From assembly GCA_946481025.1 (NCBI GenBank), contig CAMLNA010000001.1:62001-126000 (forward strand): DNA of 64,000 nt. Direction: 5' to 3'. The position numbers were made by a program, and so were the translations under genes. The notes beneath the pieces were generated by a model, which did not search any database, was not told where the DNA came from, and was given only the letters and a program-made list of their open reading frames with translations. This document shows positions 55,495 to 64,000 of this stretch, piece after piece; position 1 is the stretch's first letter; each line of letters begins with the position of its first letter. This DNA comes from an uncultured Rivibacter sp. (GTDB lineage Bacteria > Pseudomonadota > Gammaproteobacteria > Burkholderiales > Burkholderiaceae).

Positions 55495-56121
55495 ATGAGC
55501 GTCAGCGTCGTCAACCACCCGCTGCTGCAGCACAAGCTCACCTACGTGCGCAGCGCCGACACCACCACCGACAACTTTCGCCGCCTGGTGCGCGAGATCG
55601 CCGCGATGCTGGCCTACGAGGTGACGCGCGACCTGCCCACCGAGATGATCACGGTCACCACGCCGGTGGCGACCTGCGAGTCGCCGGTCATCAGCGGCAA
55701 GAAGCTGTGCCTCGTGTCCATCCTGCGCGCCGGCAACGGCATGCTCGACGGCATGATCGACCTGCTGCCGGGCGCGCGGGTGGGGCACATCGGCCTGTAC
55801 CGCGATCCGGAGACGCTGGAGCCGGTGGAGTACTACTTCAAGGTGCCCGAAGACGTTCACGAGCGGCTGGTCATCGTGGTCGATCCCATGCTGGCCACGG
55901 GCAACTCGGCGATCGCCGCGCTGCACCGGCTCAAGGAAGTGGGCGTGAGCTCGCTGAAGCTGGTGAACCTGCTCGGCTCTCCCGAGGGCGTGCGCGCGGT
56001 GCAGGCGGCTCACCCCGACGTGCCGGTCACGCTGGCGGCCATCGACGAGCGGCTCAACGAGCACGGCTACATCGTGCCGGGGCTCGGCGACGCGGGCGAC
56101 CGCATCTTCGGCACCAGATGA
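55495..56121 (+). CDS. upp: Uracil phosphoribosyltransferase
   Basis: This 208-residue enzyme makes UMP from uracil and PRPP. The PRPP loop is [12 protein letters not shown] and the uracil-binding C-terminus is [17 protein letters not shown]. The family features [14 protein letters not shown] and [16 protein letters not shown] are present. In this operon it probably feeds uracil into the URC pathway rather than only salvage. A GAGGAG site precedes the ATG, and its stop overlaps the rutR start. Confidence 0.96.
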   Translation: MSVSVVNHPLLQHKLTYVRSADTTTDNFRRLVREIAAMLAYEVTRDLPTEMITVTTPVATCESPVISGKKLCLVSILRAGNGMLDGMIDLLPGARVGHIGLYRDPETLEPVEYYFKVPEDVHERLVIVVDPMLATGNSAIAALHRLKEVGVSSLKLVNLLGSPEGVRAVQAAHPDVPVTLAAIDERLNEHGYIVPGLGDAGDRIFGTR

Positions 56122-56789
56122 CCCGTGCCGTTGCCGCCGGCGGCGGGGCGTCGACACGCAAGGGCCGCATCCGCCAGGCCAACGAGGCCGGGATCCTGCG
56201 CGCCGCCGAATCGGTGTTCGCGCGCAAGGGCTTCACCGGCGCCACGATGGCCGGGATCGCCGAAGCCGCCGGCCTGCCGAAGGCGAACCTGCACTACTAC
56301 TTCCGCACCAAGCAGGAGATCTATCGCGCGGTACTGCACAACACCCTCACGCTGTGGCTGGCCGGCACCGACGCCATCGAACCCGGCGCCGAGCCGGGCG
56401 ATGCGCTGGCGCGCTACATCCGCGCCAAGATGACGCTGACAGCCGAGCGGCCCGACGCCTCGCGTGTGTTCGCCAACGAGCTGCTGCACGGCGCGCACGA
56501 GGTGGGCGGCCTGCTGCGCAACGAGCTGCGCACGCTGGTGCGTGCCAAGGCCGCCGTGATCGACGGCTGGGCGGCGCAAGGCCGTCTGGCGCCGGTGGAC
56601 GCCACGCACCTGTTCTTCACCATCTGGGCCGCCACGCAGACCTATGCCGACTTCGAGCCGCAGGTGTGCGCGGTGCTCGGCAGGCGCCGCTTGACCCGGG
56701 CAGACCTCGAACGTGCCACGCAGCACGTGGTGGCGCTGATCCTGCGAGGATGCGGGCTCGGGCCGGCCCGAGACACGGAAGGAGCTTGA
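56118..56789 (+). CDS. RutR-like TetR-family regulator of pyrimidine catabolism
   Basis: This 223-residue regulator has an N-terminal HTH ([29 protein letters not shown]) and a C-terminal domain that follows RutR closely ([49 protein letters not shown]). E. coli RutR is released from DNA by uracil and thymine. The RutR-type palindrome at 52957 is its likely target, making the operon self-regulated by uracil. It overlaps upp by 4 bp and codA follows 1 bp after its stop. Confidence 0.88.
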   Translation: MTRAVAAGGGASTRKGRIRQANEAGILRAAESVFARKGFTGATMAGIAEAAGLPKANLHYYFRTKQEIYRAVLHNTLTLWLAGTDAIEPGAEPGDALARYIRAKMTLTAERPDASRVFANELLHGAHEVGGLLRNELRTLVRAKAAVIDGWAAQGRLAPVDATHLFFTIWAATQTYADFEPQVCAVLGRRRLTRADLERATQHVVALILRGCGLGPARDTEGA

Positions 56790-56790
56790 G

Positions 56791-58068
56791 ATGCTGGATC
56801 TCGTCTTGCGAGGCTGCACGCTGCCCGACGGGCGGCGCGACATCGACATCGGCATCGAGTCCGGCCGCATCGTGGCGCTGCAGCCGGCCCTGGAGGCTCA
56901 GGCCGCGCTCACCATGGACGCCGGCGGGCAGCTGGTGTCGCCGCCGTTCGTGGACGCGCATTTCCACATGGACTCGACCTTGAGCTACGGCGTGCCGCGC
57001 GTGAACGAGAGCGGCACGCTGCTCGAGGGCATCGCACTGTGGGGCGAGTTGAAGCCGCAGCTCACGCAGGACGCGATCGTCGAGCGCGCCTTGGCCTACT
57101 GCGACTGGGCCGTGGCCAAGGGCCTGCTGGCGATCCGTTCGCACGTGGACGTGTGCGACCCGCGGCTGCTGGCGGTGGAGGCGCTGCTGCACGTACGCGA
57201 AAGGGTGAAGCCCTATCTCGACCTGCAGCTCGTCGCCTTTCCGCAGGACGGCGTGTTGCGATCGCCCGGCGCCAAGGACAACCTGAAGCGCGCCCTCGAC
57301 ATGGGGGTCGACGTGGTCGGTGGCATACCGCACTTCGAGCGAACCGCCGGCGACGGCGCCGAGAGCGTGAAATGGCTCTGCGAGCTGGCTGCCGAACGCG
57401 GCTTGCGCGTGGACATGCATTGCGATGAAAGCGACGATCCGCAAAGCCGCCACATCGAGACGCTCGCCTTCCATGCGCAGCGCCTGGGCCTGCAGGGCCG
57501 CGTGGCCGGTTCACACCTCACGTCCATGCATTCGATGGACAACTACTACGTGTCGAAGCTGCTGCCGCTCGTCAGGGAAGCGGGCGTCGCGGCGATCGCC
57601 AACCCGCTCATCAACATCACCCTGCAGGGCCGGCACGACACCTACCCGAAACGCCGAGGCATGACCCGCGTGCCCGAGCTGCTGGCGGCCGGTGTGGAGG
57701 TGGCCTTCGGCCACGACTGCGTGCTGGATCCTTGGTACGGCCTGGGCAGCGCCGACATGCTCGAGGTGGCGCACATGGGCCTGCACGTGGCGCAGATGAC
57801 GGGCCGGGCCGCGATGGGCCGCTGCTTCGAGGCGGTGACCACCGCGCCGGCGCGCATCCTGGGGCTGGCGGGTTACGGCGTCGAAGTGGGCGCCCGGGCC
57901 GACCTCGTGCTGCTGCAGGCGCGCGACCCCGTGGAGGCGATCCGGCTGCGGGCCACGCGGCTGATGGTCATGAAGGCGGGGCAGGTGGTGGCGCGCACGC
58001 CGGCCGCGACCGCCGTGCTGAACCTGCCGGGCCGCCGGCCGGACCAGGAGGTTTCGTTCCAGTGCTGA
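56791..58068 (+). CDS. codA: Cytosine deaminase
   Basis: This 425-residue amidohydrolase is strongly CodA-like: metal ligands His57 and His59 in VDAHFHMDST, THVDV-type segment IRSHVDVCDP, the catalytic pair in VDMHCDESDD, QGRHDTYPKRRGMTRV and GHDCVLDPWYGLGSADMLEVAHMGLHV. It converts cytosine to uracil, which feeds upp and the URC enzymes. GGAAGGAG stands before the start. It is the last gene of the operon; the next gene is convergent. Confidence 0.93.
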   Translation: MLDLVLRGCTLPDGRRDIDIGIESGRIVALQPALEAQAALTMDAGGQLVSPPFVDAHFHMDSTLSYGVPRVNESGTLLEGIALWGELKPQLTQDAIVERALAYCDWAVAKGLLAIRSHVDVCDPRLLAVEALLHVRERVKPYLDLQLVAFPQDGVLRSPGAKDNLKRALDMGVDVVGGIPHFERTAGDGAESVKWLCELAAERGLRVDMHCDESDDPQSRHIETLAFHAQRLGLQGRVAGSHLTSMHSMDNYYVSKLLPLVREAGVAAIANPLINITLQGRHDTYPKRRGMTRVPELLAAGVEVAFGHDCVLDPWYGLGSADMLEVAHMGLHVAQMTGRAAMGRCFEAVTTAPARILGLAGYGVEVGARADLVLLQARDPVEAIRLRATRLMVMKAGQVVARTPAATAVLNLPGRRPDQEVSFQC

Positions 58069-58089
58069 GCGGGGATGTCTGCCCCTCGC

Positions 58090-58148
58090 CCGGCGGGTAC
58101 GCCGGCCGATCCCCCGAGGGGATGCGGGCCGGCTTGGGGGCGGCCCGC
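58090..58148. repeat. Cluster of GC-rich hairpins between convergent genes
   Basis: Three inverted repeats follow each other: CCGGCG/CGCCGG, CCCC/GGGG and GCGGGCCG/CGGCCCGC. There is no T-tract. The sequence style resembles REP-like intergenic elements of Burkholderiales and may stop transcription from both sides. Confidence 0.45.
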
Positions 58149-58198
58149 GCTCACGGGGTGTCTCATATGCCACGGGCGCGCAGCGCGCTCGTTGCGGC

Positions 58199-59101
58199 TC
58201 AGCCGGCCTTCGCTTCGGCCGGCCCCGCCCCGATCCGGTCCAGCACTTCCAGCGCGTGCGCGGGTAGCGCCAGCGAGGCCGCCGCCAGATTCTCTCGGAG
58301 GTGGCCGACCGACTTGGTGCCTGGGATCAGCACCAGGTTCGGCGACCGCTTCAGCAGCCAGGCCAACGCGACCTGCAGGGGCGTCGCGCCGATCTCGGCA
58401 GCCACCGTCGAGAGCCGGTCGGACTGCAGCGGCGTGAACCCGCCCAGCGGAAAGAAGGGGACGTACGCAACGCCCTCGCGAGCCAGCCGGTCTACGAGCA
58501 CGTCGTCGTTGCGATGCACGAGGTTGTACTGGTTCTGAACGCAGACGATGTCGCAGATCCGGCGGGCGTCGTCGAACTGCTTCGCCGTCACGTTGCTCAG
58601 GCCGATATGCCGGATCAGCCCCTGCCGCTGCAGTTCTGCCAGTGCGGTCAGCGGCGCCTCCAGCGGGCCTTCCTTCGGGCCGTGGACAGAGAGCATGCTG
58701 CGCAGGTTGACGACTTCCAGGACGTCGAGGCCGAGGTTGCGCAGGTTGTCGTGGACCTGCTGCGCCAGCTCGGCGGCGGACTGGGCGGGGTGCCAGGAAC
58801 CGTCGTCGCCGCGCCGCGCGCCGACCTTGGTGACGATCGTCAGGTCGTCACGGTAGGGATGGAGCGCCTCGCGAATGATCTGGTTCGTGACGTGCGGGCC
58901 GTAGAAGTCGCTGGTGTCGATATGGTCGACACCCAGCGCCACGGCCTCGCGCACCAGCGCGACGGCCGCGGCGCGGTCCTTGGGCGGGCCGAAGACGCCC
59001 GGGCCGGCCAGCTGCATCGCGCCATAGCCGATGCGCTTCACGCTGCGGGTGCCGAAGCGGTAGGTGCCGGCGCGCGCCAGCGGATCGTTGAAGCTGCTCA
59101 T
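58199..59101 (-). CDS. pdxI: Pyridoxal reductase-like aldo/keto reductase (PdxI type)
   Basis: This 300-residue (alpha/beta)8 NADPH oxidoreductase matches E. coli PdxI (YdbC) closely from memory: GYGAMQLAGPGVFGPP, DTSDFYGPHVTNQIIREALHPY, VTKVGARRG, LDVLEVVNLRSM, YVPFFPLGGFTPLQ. The catalytic Asp, Tyr and Lys are in place; the usual His is Asn in VVNLR, as in this subgroup. It reduces pyridoxal to pyridoxine in vitamin B6 metabolism. The divergent LysR gene next to it probably regulates it. Confidence 0.85.
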   Translation of the reverse strand: MSSFNDPLARAGTYRFGTRSVKRIGYGAMQLAGPGVFGPPKDRAAAVALVREAVALGVDHIDTSDFYGPHVTNQIIREALHPYRDDLTIVTKVGARRGDDGSWHPAQSAAELAQQVHDNLRNLGLDVLEVVNLRSMLSVHGPKEGPLEAPLTALAELQRQGLIRHIGLSNVTAKQFDDARRICDIVCVQNQYNLVHRNDDVLVDRLAREGVAYVPFFPLGGFTPLQSDRLSTVAAEIGATPLQVALAWLLKRSPNLVLIPGTKSVGHLRENLAAASLALPAHALEVLDRIGAGPAEAKAG

Positions 59102-59241
59102 GGGTGTTTCCTCAGGGTCTTCCTCGACGGACATCGTCGTCAGGGCACTGTAGGCAGCACCTGGCCGCGCGATAAGCCGTTGCAGCTCGTACGGGCCGTG
59201 CGGGAATCCGGACAATGCGATGCGCGAGGAGAACGCCAGAC

Positions 59242-60201
59242 ATGAACGACCCAACCGGTGACACGGCAGGCGGCACCGCAGGCGCGGGGGCCTTGGCAGA
59301 TCTGGGCGGTCTGGCGGCGTTTCTGGCGGTGGCGCGGGCGGGGGGCTTCCGCGAGGCCTCGCGGCAGGCGGGTTCGAGCGCTTCCGGGTTGAGCGACGCC
59401 GTGCGGCGCCTGGAGGCACGGCTGGGTGTGCGGCTGCTCCATCGCAGCACTCGCAGCGTTGTGCCGACCGAAGCGGGTGCGCGCCTCATGGAGCGACTGG
59501 GCCCGGCGCTGGGGGAAGTGGAGGCTGCACTGGACGTTGTCAACGGGTTCCGCGACCGCCCCGCGGGCACGCTGCGGCTCAATGTGCCCGCCAGCGCCGC
59601 GCGGATGGTGCTGCCCGCGATCGTCCCGGGCTTCCTCAAGGCGTACCCGGAGATCCGGCTCGACGTGATCGTCGAAGAGAGCTTCGTCGACGTGCTGGCG
59701 GCAGGCTGCGATGCCGGCATCCGCTACGAGGAACGGCTCGAGAAGGACATGATCGCCATCCCCATCGGCCCGCGCCGCCAGCGCATGGCAACCGCGGCCG
59801 CGCCGGCCTATCTGGCGCAAAGAGGAGTGCCTTCGCATCCGAGCGACTTGCTGCGCCATGCGTGCCTGCGCGGTCGGTTCCCGAGCGGCTGGATGCCGCC
59901 GTGGGAGTTCGAGCGCGACGCAGAGGCGATTGCCGTCGAGCCCAGTGGGCCGTTGGTGGTGCGCCTGGGCAGCGGCGTCGACCTGGCGATCGAAGCTGCA
60001 ACGGCCGGCTGCGGCGTCATCCACCTTTTCGAGGACTGGCTGCGCCCGCAGTTGGACAACGGCGCGCTGGTCCCCATCCTGAAGGACTGGTGGACCAGCT
60101 TCAGCGGGCCGTTCCTTTACTACCCCGGGCGCCGCTACCTGCCCGCGCCGCTGCGCGCGTTCATCGAGTTCGTGAAGGCCGGTCGAGGGGCCGGCGAATG
60201 A
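59242..60201 (+). CDS. LysR-family transcriptional regulator
   Basis: This 319-residue regulator has an N-terminal winged HTH (LAAFLAVARAGGFREASRQAGSSASGLSDAVRRLEARLGVRLLHRSTRSV) and a periplasmic-binding-type effector domain (LRLNVPASAARMVLPAIVPGFLKAYPEIRLDVIVEESFVDVLAAGCDAGIRYEE). It is divergent from the PdxI-like gene with 140 bp between, the classical arrangement for a LysR regulator and its target. ATG 59242 has GAGGAG upstream; ATG 59215 is possible but unsupported. Confidence 0.92.
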   Translation: MNDPTGDTAGGTAGAGALADLGGLAAFLAVARAGGFREASRQAGSSASGLSDAVRRLEARLGVRLLHRSTRSVVPTEAGARLMERLGPALGEVEAALDVVNGFRDRPAGTLRLNVPASAARMVLPAIVPGFLKAYPEIRLDVIVEESFVDVLAAGCDAGIRYEERLEKDMIAIPIGPRRQRMATAAAPAYLAQRGVPSHPSDLLRHACLRGRFPSGWMPPWEFERDAEAIAVEPSGPLVVRLGSGVDLAIEAATAGCGVIHLFEDWLRPQLDNGALVPILKDWWTSFSGPFLYYPGRRYLPAPLRAFIEFVKAGRGAGE

Positions 60202-60244
60202 TGCCGTCTCGGCCGCGGGCGTCCAGGCGGCGGCGGTCGTGCGC

Positions 60245-61006
60245 TCAAGCCAGCGACAACTCGTTGACGGCCTCGGCAAGCAGCTTGCGCGTCGCATCAA
60301 GGTCCGCTCCGACATGGCGATCGATGCGACGGATGAAAGGGCATGTCAGCACGGCCAGGGCATGCCCGTGCGGGCCGAGGATCGGCATCGATACGTCCGT
60401 GATGCCGAACGCCTGCTGGCTCTCGCCCTGCCAGTAGCCGAGCTCGCGGATGCTGCCGAGGATGGGTTCGAGTTCGGTCGCTGTCATGGGAACCTCACCC
60501 TCCAGCGCGTCGTGCTCGGCCAGCATTTCCGCGCGGCGCTGCTCCGATTGGAAGGCCAGCATCACGTGTCCGGAGCCCGTGTCGACCAGACTCACACGCA
60601 CGCCCAGGCGGATCGAAAGTCCCCAGCTTGCGGGCCCGCTCACCTGCGCCACGACGACGATGTTGCCGCGGTCGTAGATGCCGAGGTGACACGACTGCTC
60701 GGCTGCCTTCGCGAAGGCATCCATCGCCGGCAGCGCCCGCGTGACCAGGCGCTCGATGGGTGGATGCCGGTGCCCGAGAACGAAGAGCTTGAGACTCAAC
60801 GCGTAGCGGTCTCCCTCTTGCGAACGCGTCACGTAGCTGCGAGCCACCAGCCGCTCGAGCATCCGGTAGATCTCGCTGGGACTGCGGCCCATCGCCTTGA
60901 CGATTTCTGCACGCGTGAGTCCGTGTGGCTGCTCCGCAAGCAACTCGAGGATGTCCAGGCCCTTGTCAAGGGCGGGGGCCCGGTAGCGGTCGTTCTGGTC
61001 GTTCAT
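60245..61006 (-). CDS. IclR-family transcriptional regulator
   Basis: This 253-residue regulator has an N-terminal winged HTH (LDILELLAEQPHGLTRAEIVKAMGRSPSEIYRMLERLVARSYV) and a GAF-like effector domain (HLGIYDRGNIVVVAQVSGPASWGLSIRLG, TGSGHVMLAF, GITDVSMPILGPHGHALAVLTCPF). It faces the sugar acid genes across a 171-bp gap that holds a perfect 15-bp inverted repeat. It probably controls those genes in response to an acidic sugar derivative. Confidence 0.92.
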   Translation of the reverse strand: MNDQNDRYRAPALDKGLDILELLAEQPHGLTRAEIVKAMGRSPSEIYRMLERLVARSYVTRSQEGDRYALSLKLFVLGHRHPPIERLVTRALPAMDAFAKAAEQSCHLGIYDRGNIVVVAQVSGPASWGLSIRLGVRVSLVDTGSGHVMLAFQSEQRRAEMLAEHDALEGEVPMTATELEPILGSIRELGYWQGESQQAFGITDVSMPILGPHGHALAVLTCPFIRRIDRHVGADLDATRKLLAEAVNELSLA

Positions 61007-61132
61007 TCGGCGGGAGGCGGCGAGGGAGTGCCTTCTGAAGGTGTGGTGAGCGTCGAACCATACCGGACGCCGCGAGGCGGTCGCGGGCCCAGGGTTAGCC
61101 CTAGAGCTTGCGCTGCAGGTCATGCCCTACAT

Positions 61133-61167
61133 TGTTTGCTAATGAATGAATGATTCATTAGCAAACA
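61133..61167. promoter_or_regulatory. Perfect 15-bp inverted repeat operator before the fuconate locus
   Basis: TGTTTGCTAATGAAT and ATTCATTAGCAAACA are exact reverse complements with a 5-nt spacer (GAATG), ending 10 bp before the dehydrogenase ATG. It would cover the -10/+1 region, so repression is likely, by the adjacent IclR protein or another regulator. Confidence 0.7.
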
Positions 61168-61177
61168 CAGAGGCGCC

Positions 61178-61930
61178 ATGAGACTGCAGGGAAAGACCAT
61201 CCTCATCACCGCGGCCGGCCAGGGCATCGGACGTGCCAGCGCCTTGGCTTGCGCGCGCGCAGGGGCCCGTGTCGTCGCAACCGACATCGACGGCCAGTTG
61301 CTGTCGCAACTGGCTGCTGAAGCCACGGGCCTCACCACGCACTTGCTCGATGTGCGTGACAGCGCGGCAGTGGCCAGGCTCGCAGCCGAACTGCCGCCGA
61401 TGGATGGGCTTTTCAATTGCGCGGGCTTCGTGCACAACGGCACCGTGCTCGAGTGCGATGAAGCGGCGTGGGACTTCAGCTTCGATGTCAACGTGAAGGG
61501 GGCCTATCGCGTCACGCGCGCCTTCCTGCCCGGCATGCTCGACAAGATGGCGCGTGAAGGGTGCAAGGGCTCCATCGTCAACATGGCCTCGATGGCCTCT
61601 TCGATCAAAGGTTTTGCGAACCGCTTTGCCTATGGCGCCACCAAGGCGGCGGTCATTGGCATGACCAAGGCCGTCGCGGCCGACTACGCCCGGGTGGGGC
61701 TGCGCTGCAATGCGCTGTGCCCCGGTACCGTGGACACACCGTCGCTGCGCCAGCGCATTGCCGCGGCGGCCGACCCGGCGCAGGCCGAGCGCGACTTCAT
61801 CGCGCGCCAGCCCATGGGGCGCCTCGCGACGGTGGATGACATCACGCCGCAGGTGGTGTACCTGCTGAGCGACGAGTCGCTCTTCGTCACCGGCCAAGCC
61901 GTGCTGGTCGACGGCGGCGTCACGATCTGA
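61178..61930 (+). CDS. SDR oxidoreductase, probable 2-keto-3-deoxy-L-fuconate dehydrogenase
   Basis: This 250-residue short-chain dehydrogenase has ITAAGQGIGRA, the NAG-like FNCAGFVHNGT, Ser in MASMASSIKGFANRFAYGATKAA with Tyr and Lys, and QAVLVDGGVTI. The gene pair with a lactonase-type amidohydrolase and a sugar ABC transporter fits the non-phosphorylated L-fucose pathway, where this enzyme oxidises 2-keto-3-deoxy-L-fuconate. L-rhamnose or another deoxy sugar acid is also possible. The family is certain; the substrate is an inference. Confidence 0.85.
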   Translation: MRLQGKTILITAAGQGIGRASALACARAGARVVATDIDGQLLSQLAAEATGLTTHLLDVRDSAAVARLAAELPPMDGLFNCAGFVHNGTVLECDEAAWDFSFDVNVKGAYRVTRAFLPGMLDKMAREGCKGSIVNMASMASSIKGFANRFAYGATKAAVIGMTKAVAADYARVGLRCNALCPGTVDTPSLRQRIAAAADPAQAERDFIARQPMGRLATVDDITPQVVYLLSDESLFVTGQAVLVDGGVTI

Positions 61931-61942
61931 GCCTTGAGCACG

Positions 61943-62809
61943 ATGCGCATCGACTCGCACCAGCACTTCTGGCGCCCCGCGCGCGGCGACTACACGTGGC
62001 TGCGTGCGGACGAGCCGGGTCTTGCGCCGCTGGTGCGCGAATTCCTGCCGCACGACCTCGAGCCCGTGCTGCAGGCCAACAAGGTCCCGAACACGGTGCT
62101 CGTGCAAGCGGCCGACTCGGTGGCCGAAACCAGGTTCCTGCTCGAGCTTGCAGACCGCCACGACTTCATCCGTGGCGTGGTCGGCTGGGTCGACCTGAGC
62201 CGCAGCGACGTGGTCGCGGCACTCGAAGGGCTGGCGCGACACCCCCGCTTCAAGGGTGTGCGGCCGATGTTGCAGGACCTGCCCGAGGACGACTGGATCG
62301 AGCATGGGCCGCATCGAGAGGCCGCGCCCGCGCTCATTCGGCTGGGTCTGCGCTTCGACGCTTTGGTGAAGCAGCAGCACCTGACTTCCTTGCTGCGTTT
62401 CGCACGGGCCTGGCCCGAGCTGCCGATCGTGATCGACCACGCCGCCAAGCCGCCGCTCGCGTCGGGCTGGCCGGGCGACTGGGTGCGTGACTGGTCTCGA
62501 AACATGGTGGAACTCGCTGCGTTGCCGAAGGTGTACTGCAAGTTCTCCGGCCTGCTGACCGAGATGACGCCGCAGCAGCGTGTGAGCACGGCGTCGAGCG
62601 TCGCATGCCTTCGGCCCGTGTGGGATGCACTGCTCCAGTGGTTTGGTCCGGCGCGCCTGATGTGGGGCAGCGACTGGCCCGTGTCGACACTGGCTGGCAG
62701 TTATGCCGCCTGGGTGAGCGCCGCCGGCTCGCTCATCGGCGAGTTGTCGGCAGACGATCAGGCGCTCGTGTGGCATGGCACGGCGCAGCGTTTCTACGGT
62801 ATCGAATGA
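61943..62809 (+). CDS. L-fucono-1,5-lactonase-type amidohydrolase (amidohydrolase_2 family)
   Basis: This 288-residue metal hydrolase begins [20 protein letters not shown], the N-terminal HxH of the amidohydrolase_2 group. Other motifs are FRGVV-like [41 protein letters not shown] and the C-terminal [10 protein letters not shown] with the catalytic Asp. Such enzymes open sugar lactones, here probably L-fuconolactone. ATG 61943 is chosen over TTG 61934. Its stop overlaps the transporter ATPase start by 4 bp. Confidence 0.87.
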   Translation: MRIDSHQHFWRPARGDYTWLRADEPGLAPLVREFLPHDLEPVLQANKVPNTVLVQAADSVAETRFLLELADRHDFIRGVVGWVDLSRSDVVAALEGLARHPRFKGVRPMLQDLPEDDWIEHGPHREAAPALIRLGLRFDALVKQQHLTSLLRFARAWPELPIVIDHAAKPPLASGWPGDWVRDWSRNMVELAALPKVYCKFSGLLTEMTPQQRVSTASSVACLRPVWDALLQWFGPARLMWGSDWPVSTLAGSYAAWVSAAGSLIGELSADDQALVWHGTAQRFYGIE

Positions 62810-64000
62810 GCACTCCCGCCTTGTCCCCCGTTGTTTCGATCCGCAACCTCTCGAAGGCCTTTGCCGGCGTGCGCGCGCTCGACAGCGTGCAGTTCGACCT
62901 GCTGCCCGGAGAGGTGCATGCCCTGATGGGCGAAAACGGCGCCGGCAAATCGACGCTGATGAAGGTGCTGGCCGGCATCTATTCGCGTGACGATGGCGAG
63001 ATCCTCGTGGCGGGTCGAGCGGTCGAGATCACGAGTCCGCGCGTCGCCCAGAGCCTGGGCATCGGCATCGTTCACCAGGAGCTCAACCTGATGAACCACC
63101 TCAGCGCGGCGCAGAACATCTTCATCGGCCGCGAGCCCCGTCGCTTCGGCTTCTGCCTCGACGAAGACGCCCTCAACGAGCAGGCCAGCCGCATTTTCCA
63201 GCGCATGAACCTGAAGCTCGACCCGCGCACGCCGGTCGGCGAGCTGACGGTGGCCAAGCAGCAGATGGTGGAGATCGCCAAGGCACTGTCGTACGAGTCG
63301 AAGGTGCTCATCATGGACGAGCCGACGGCAGCGCTGAACAACGAGGAGGTTGCCGACCTCTTTCGCATCATCGGCCAGCTGAAGGAAGAGGGCGTTGGCA
63401 TCGTCTACATCTCGCACAAGATGGACGAGCTGCGACAGATCGCCGATCGCGTGACCGTGATGCGCGACGGCAAGTACATCGCTGCGGCGCCGATGGCGCA
63501 AACGAGCGTCGACAGCATCATCGGCATGATGGTCGGCCGCCAGCTCGAGCCGGTGGTGCAGACGCATCCCGACACGTCGCACAACGAGGTGGTGCTCGAA
63601 GTGCAAGGCCTGTCGCGAGGTTCAACCATCAAGGACGTGAGCTTCTCGCTGCGCCGCGGCGAAATCCTCGGCTTTGCTGGCCTCATGGGGGCAGGGCGCA
63701 CGGAGGTTGCGCGTGCCATCTTTGGTGCTGACCCGGTGGATGCCGGAGAAATCAAGGTGCGCGGTCGGCGCGTGTCGATCAAGTCGCCCGAGCAGGCGGT
63801 CGCACACGGCATCGGCTACCTCTCCGAAGACCGCAAGCACTTCGGCCTGGCCACCGGGCTGGACGTCGAGACCAACGTGGCCTTGTCATCGATGCGGACC
63901 TTCCTGAAGGGAGGCTTCTTCATCGACCACGCCGCGCTGCGCAGGACGGCGGAGGGCTACGTACGGCAACTCGGCATCAAGACGCCGTCGGTCGAACAGC
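62806..64000 (+). CDS. Sugar ABC transporter ATPase (RbsA/MglA type), truncated by window end
   Basis: The frame is open from 62806 to the end of the window (at least 398 codons; family length ~500). The first ATPase domain has Walker A GENGAGKS, the Q-loop [12 protein letters not shown], an ABC signature reading [15 protein letters not shown] and Walker [12 protein letters not shown]. The second domain begins near residue 265 ([26 protein letters not shown]) with the usual degenerate Walker A, and reaches GYLSEDRK. It energises uptake of a monosaccharide, probably the sugar broken down by the two preceding enzymes. The permease and binding protein should lie downstream. Confidence 0.94.
   Translation, partial: MSTPALSPVVSIRNLSKAFAGVRALDSVQFDLLPGEVHALMGENGAGKSTLMKVLAGIYSRDDGEILVAGRAVEITSPRVAQSLGIGIVHQELNLMNHLSAAQNIFIGREPRRFGFCLDEDALNEQASRIFQRMNLKLDPRTPVGELTVAKQQMVEIAKALSYESKVLIMDEPTAALNNEEVADLFRIIGQLKEEGVGIVYISHKMDELRQIADRVTVMRDGKYIAAAPMAQTSVDSIIGMMVGRQLEPVVQTHPDTSHNEVVLEVQGLSRGSTIKDVSFSLRRGEILGFAGLMGAGRTEVARAIFGADPVDAGEIKVRGRRVSIKSPEQAVAHGIGYLSEDRKHFGLATGLDVETNVALSSMRTFLKGGFFIDHAALRRTAEGYVRQLGIKTPSVEQ

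Overview
The window is GC-rich (roughly two thirds or more G+C by eye), densely coded and free of mobile elements. It reads as a chromosome segment from a betaproteobacterium of the order Burkholderiales, most likely the Rubrivivax/Leptothrix/Methylibium side of the order. Grounds for this are the PEP-CTERM exported protein, a DUF3717-DUF1289 fusion protein, the trxB / Crp-like / ftsK / lolA / rarA block, and the codon use. The genus is inferred from style, not from a search.

Layout. 1-1392 is the 3' part of a hybrid sensor kinase. 1402-2679 encodes a HAF-repeat PEP-CTERM protein. 2806-11365 (minus) is a partial type VI secretion operon, tssJ-tssK-tssL-tssM-tagF, followed by a 346-residue unknown protein translationally coupled to tagF. 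11463-20069 is housekeeping: a lytic transglycosylase, the DUF3717/DUF1289 protein, trpS, a site-2-type protease, purN, an RsmB-type rRNA methyltransferase, a fatty acid desaturase, rpmB-rpmG and trxB. 20320-25385 carries a Crp/Fnr regulator, ftsK, lolA and rarA. 25689-29249 is a branched-chain amino acid type ABC transporter (livHMGF), preceded by a leader that holds an intrinsic terminator. A separate substrate-binding protein gene follows at 29460.

30855-49007 is the most striking part: an 18-kb, 20-gene, one-direction aryl polyene (APE)-type type II polyketide locus in which most genes overlap or nearly abut. It encodes an aromatic amino acid ammonia-lyase (aryl starter), an AMP ligase fused to a hotdog dehydratase, two acyl carrier proteins, ketosynthases and a chain-length factor, a ketoreductase, a second dehydratase, a thioesterase, an O-methyltransferase, a glycosyltransferase, two lipid-type acyltransferases, a LolA-like carrier, an MMPL exporter, a DUF3261 lipoprotein and a phosphopantetheinyl transferase. 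Together these could make, methylate, lipidate and export an aryl polyene pigment.

49020-52809 holds a ferredoxin-reductase-type flavoprotein, an SDR epimerase, a trypsin-like protein that has lost catalytic residues, and a rhomboid protease. 52987-58068 is a five-gene pyrimidine catabolism operon of the URC type (URC1-like, URC4/DUF1688, upp, rutR-like, codA). A near-consensus RutR-like palindrome lies just before the first start codon. 58199-60201 holds a PdxI-type pyridoxal reductase and a divergent LysR regulator. 60245-64000 is the start of a sugar acid locus: an IclR regulator, a perfect 15-bp inverted repeat, a 2-keto-3-deoxy-L-fuconate-type dehydrogenase, a lactonase-type amidohydrolase, and a sugar ABC transporter ATPase cut by the window end.
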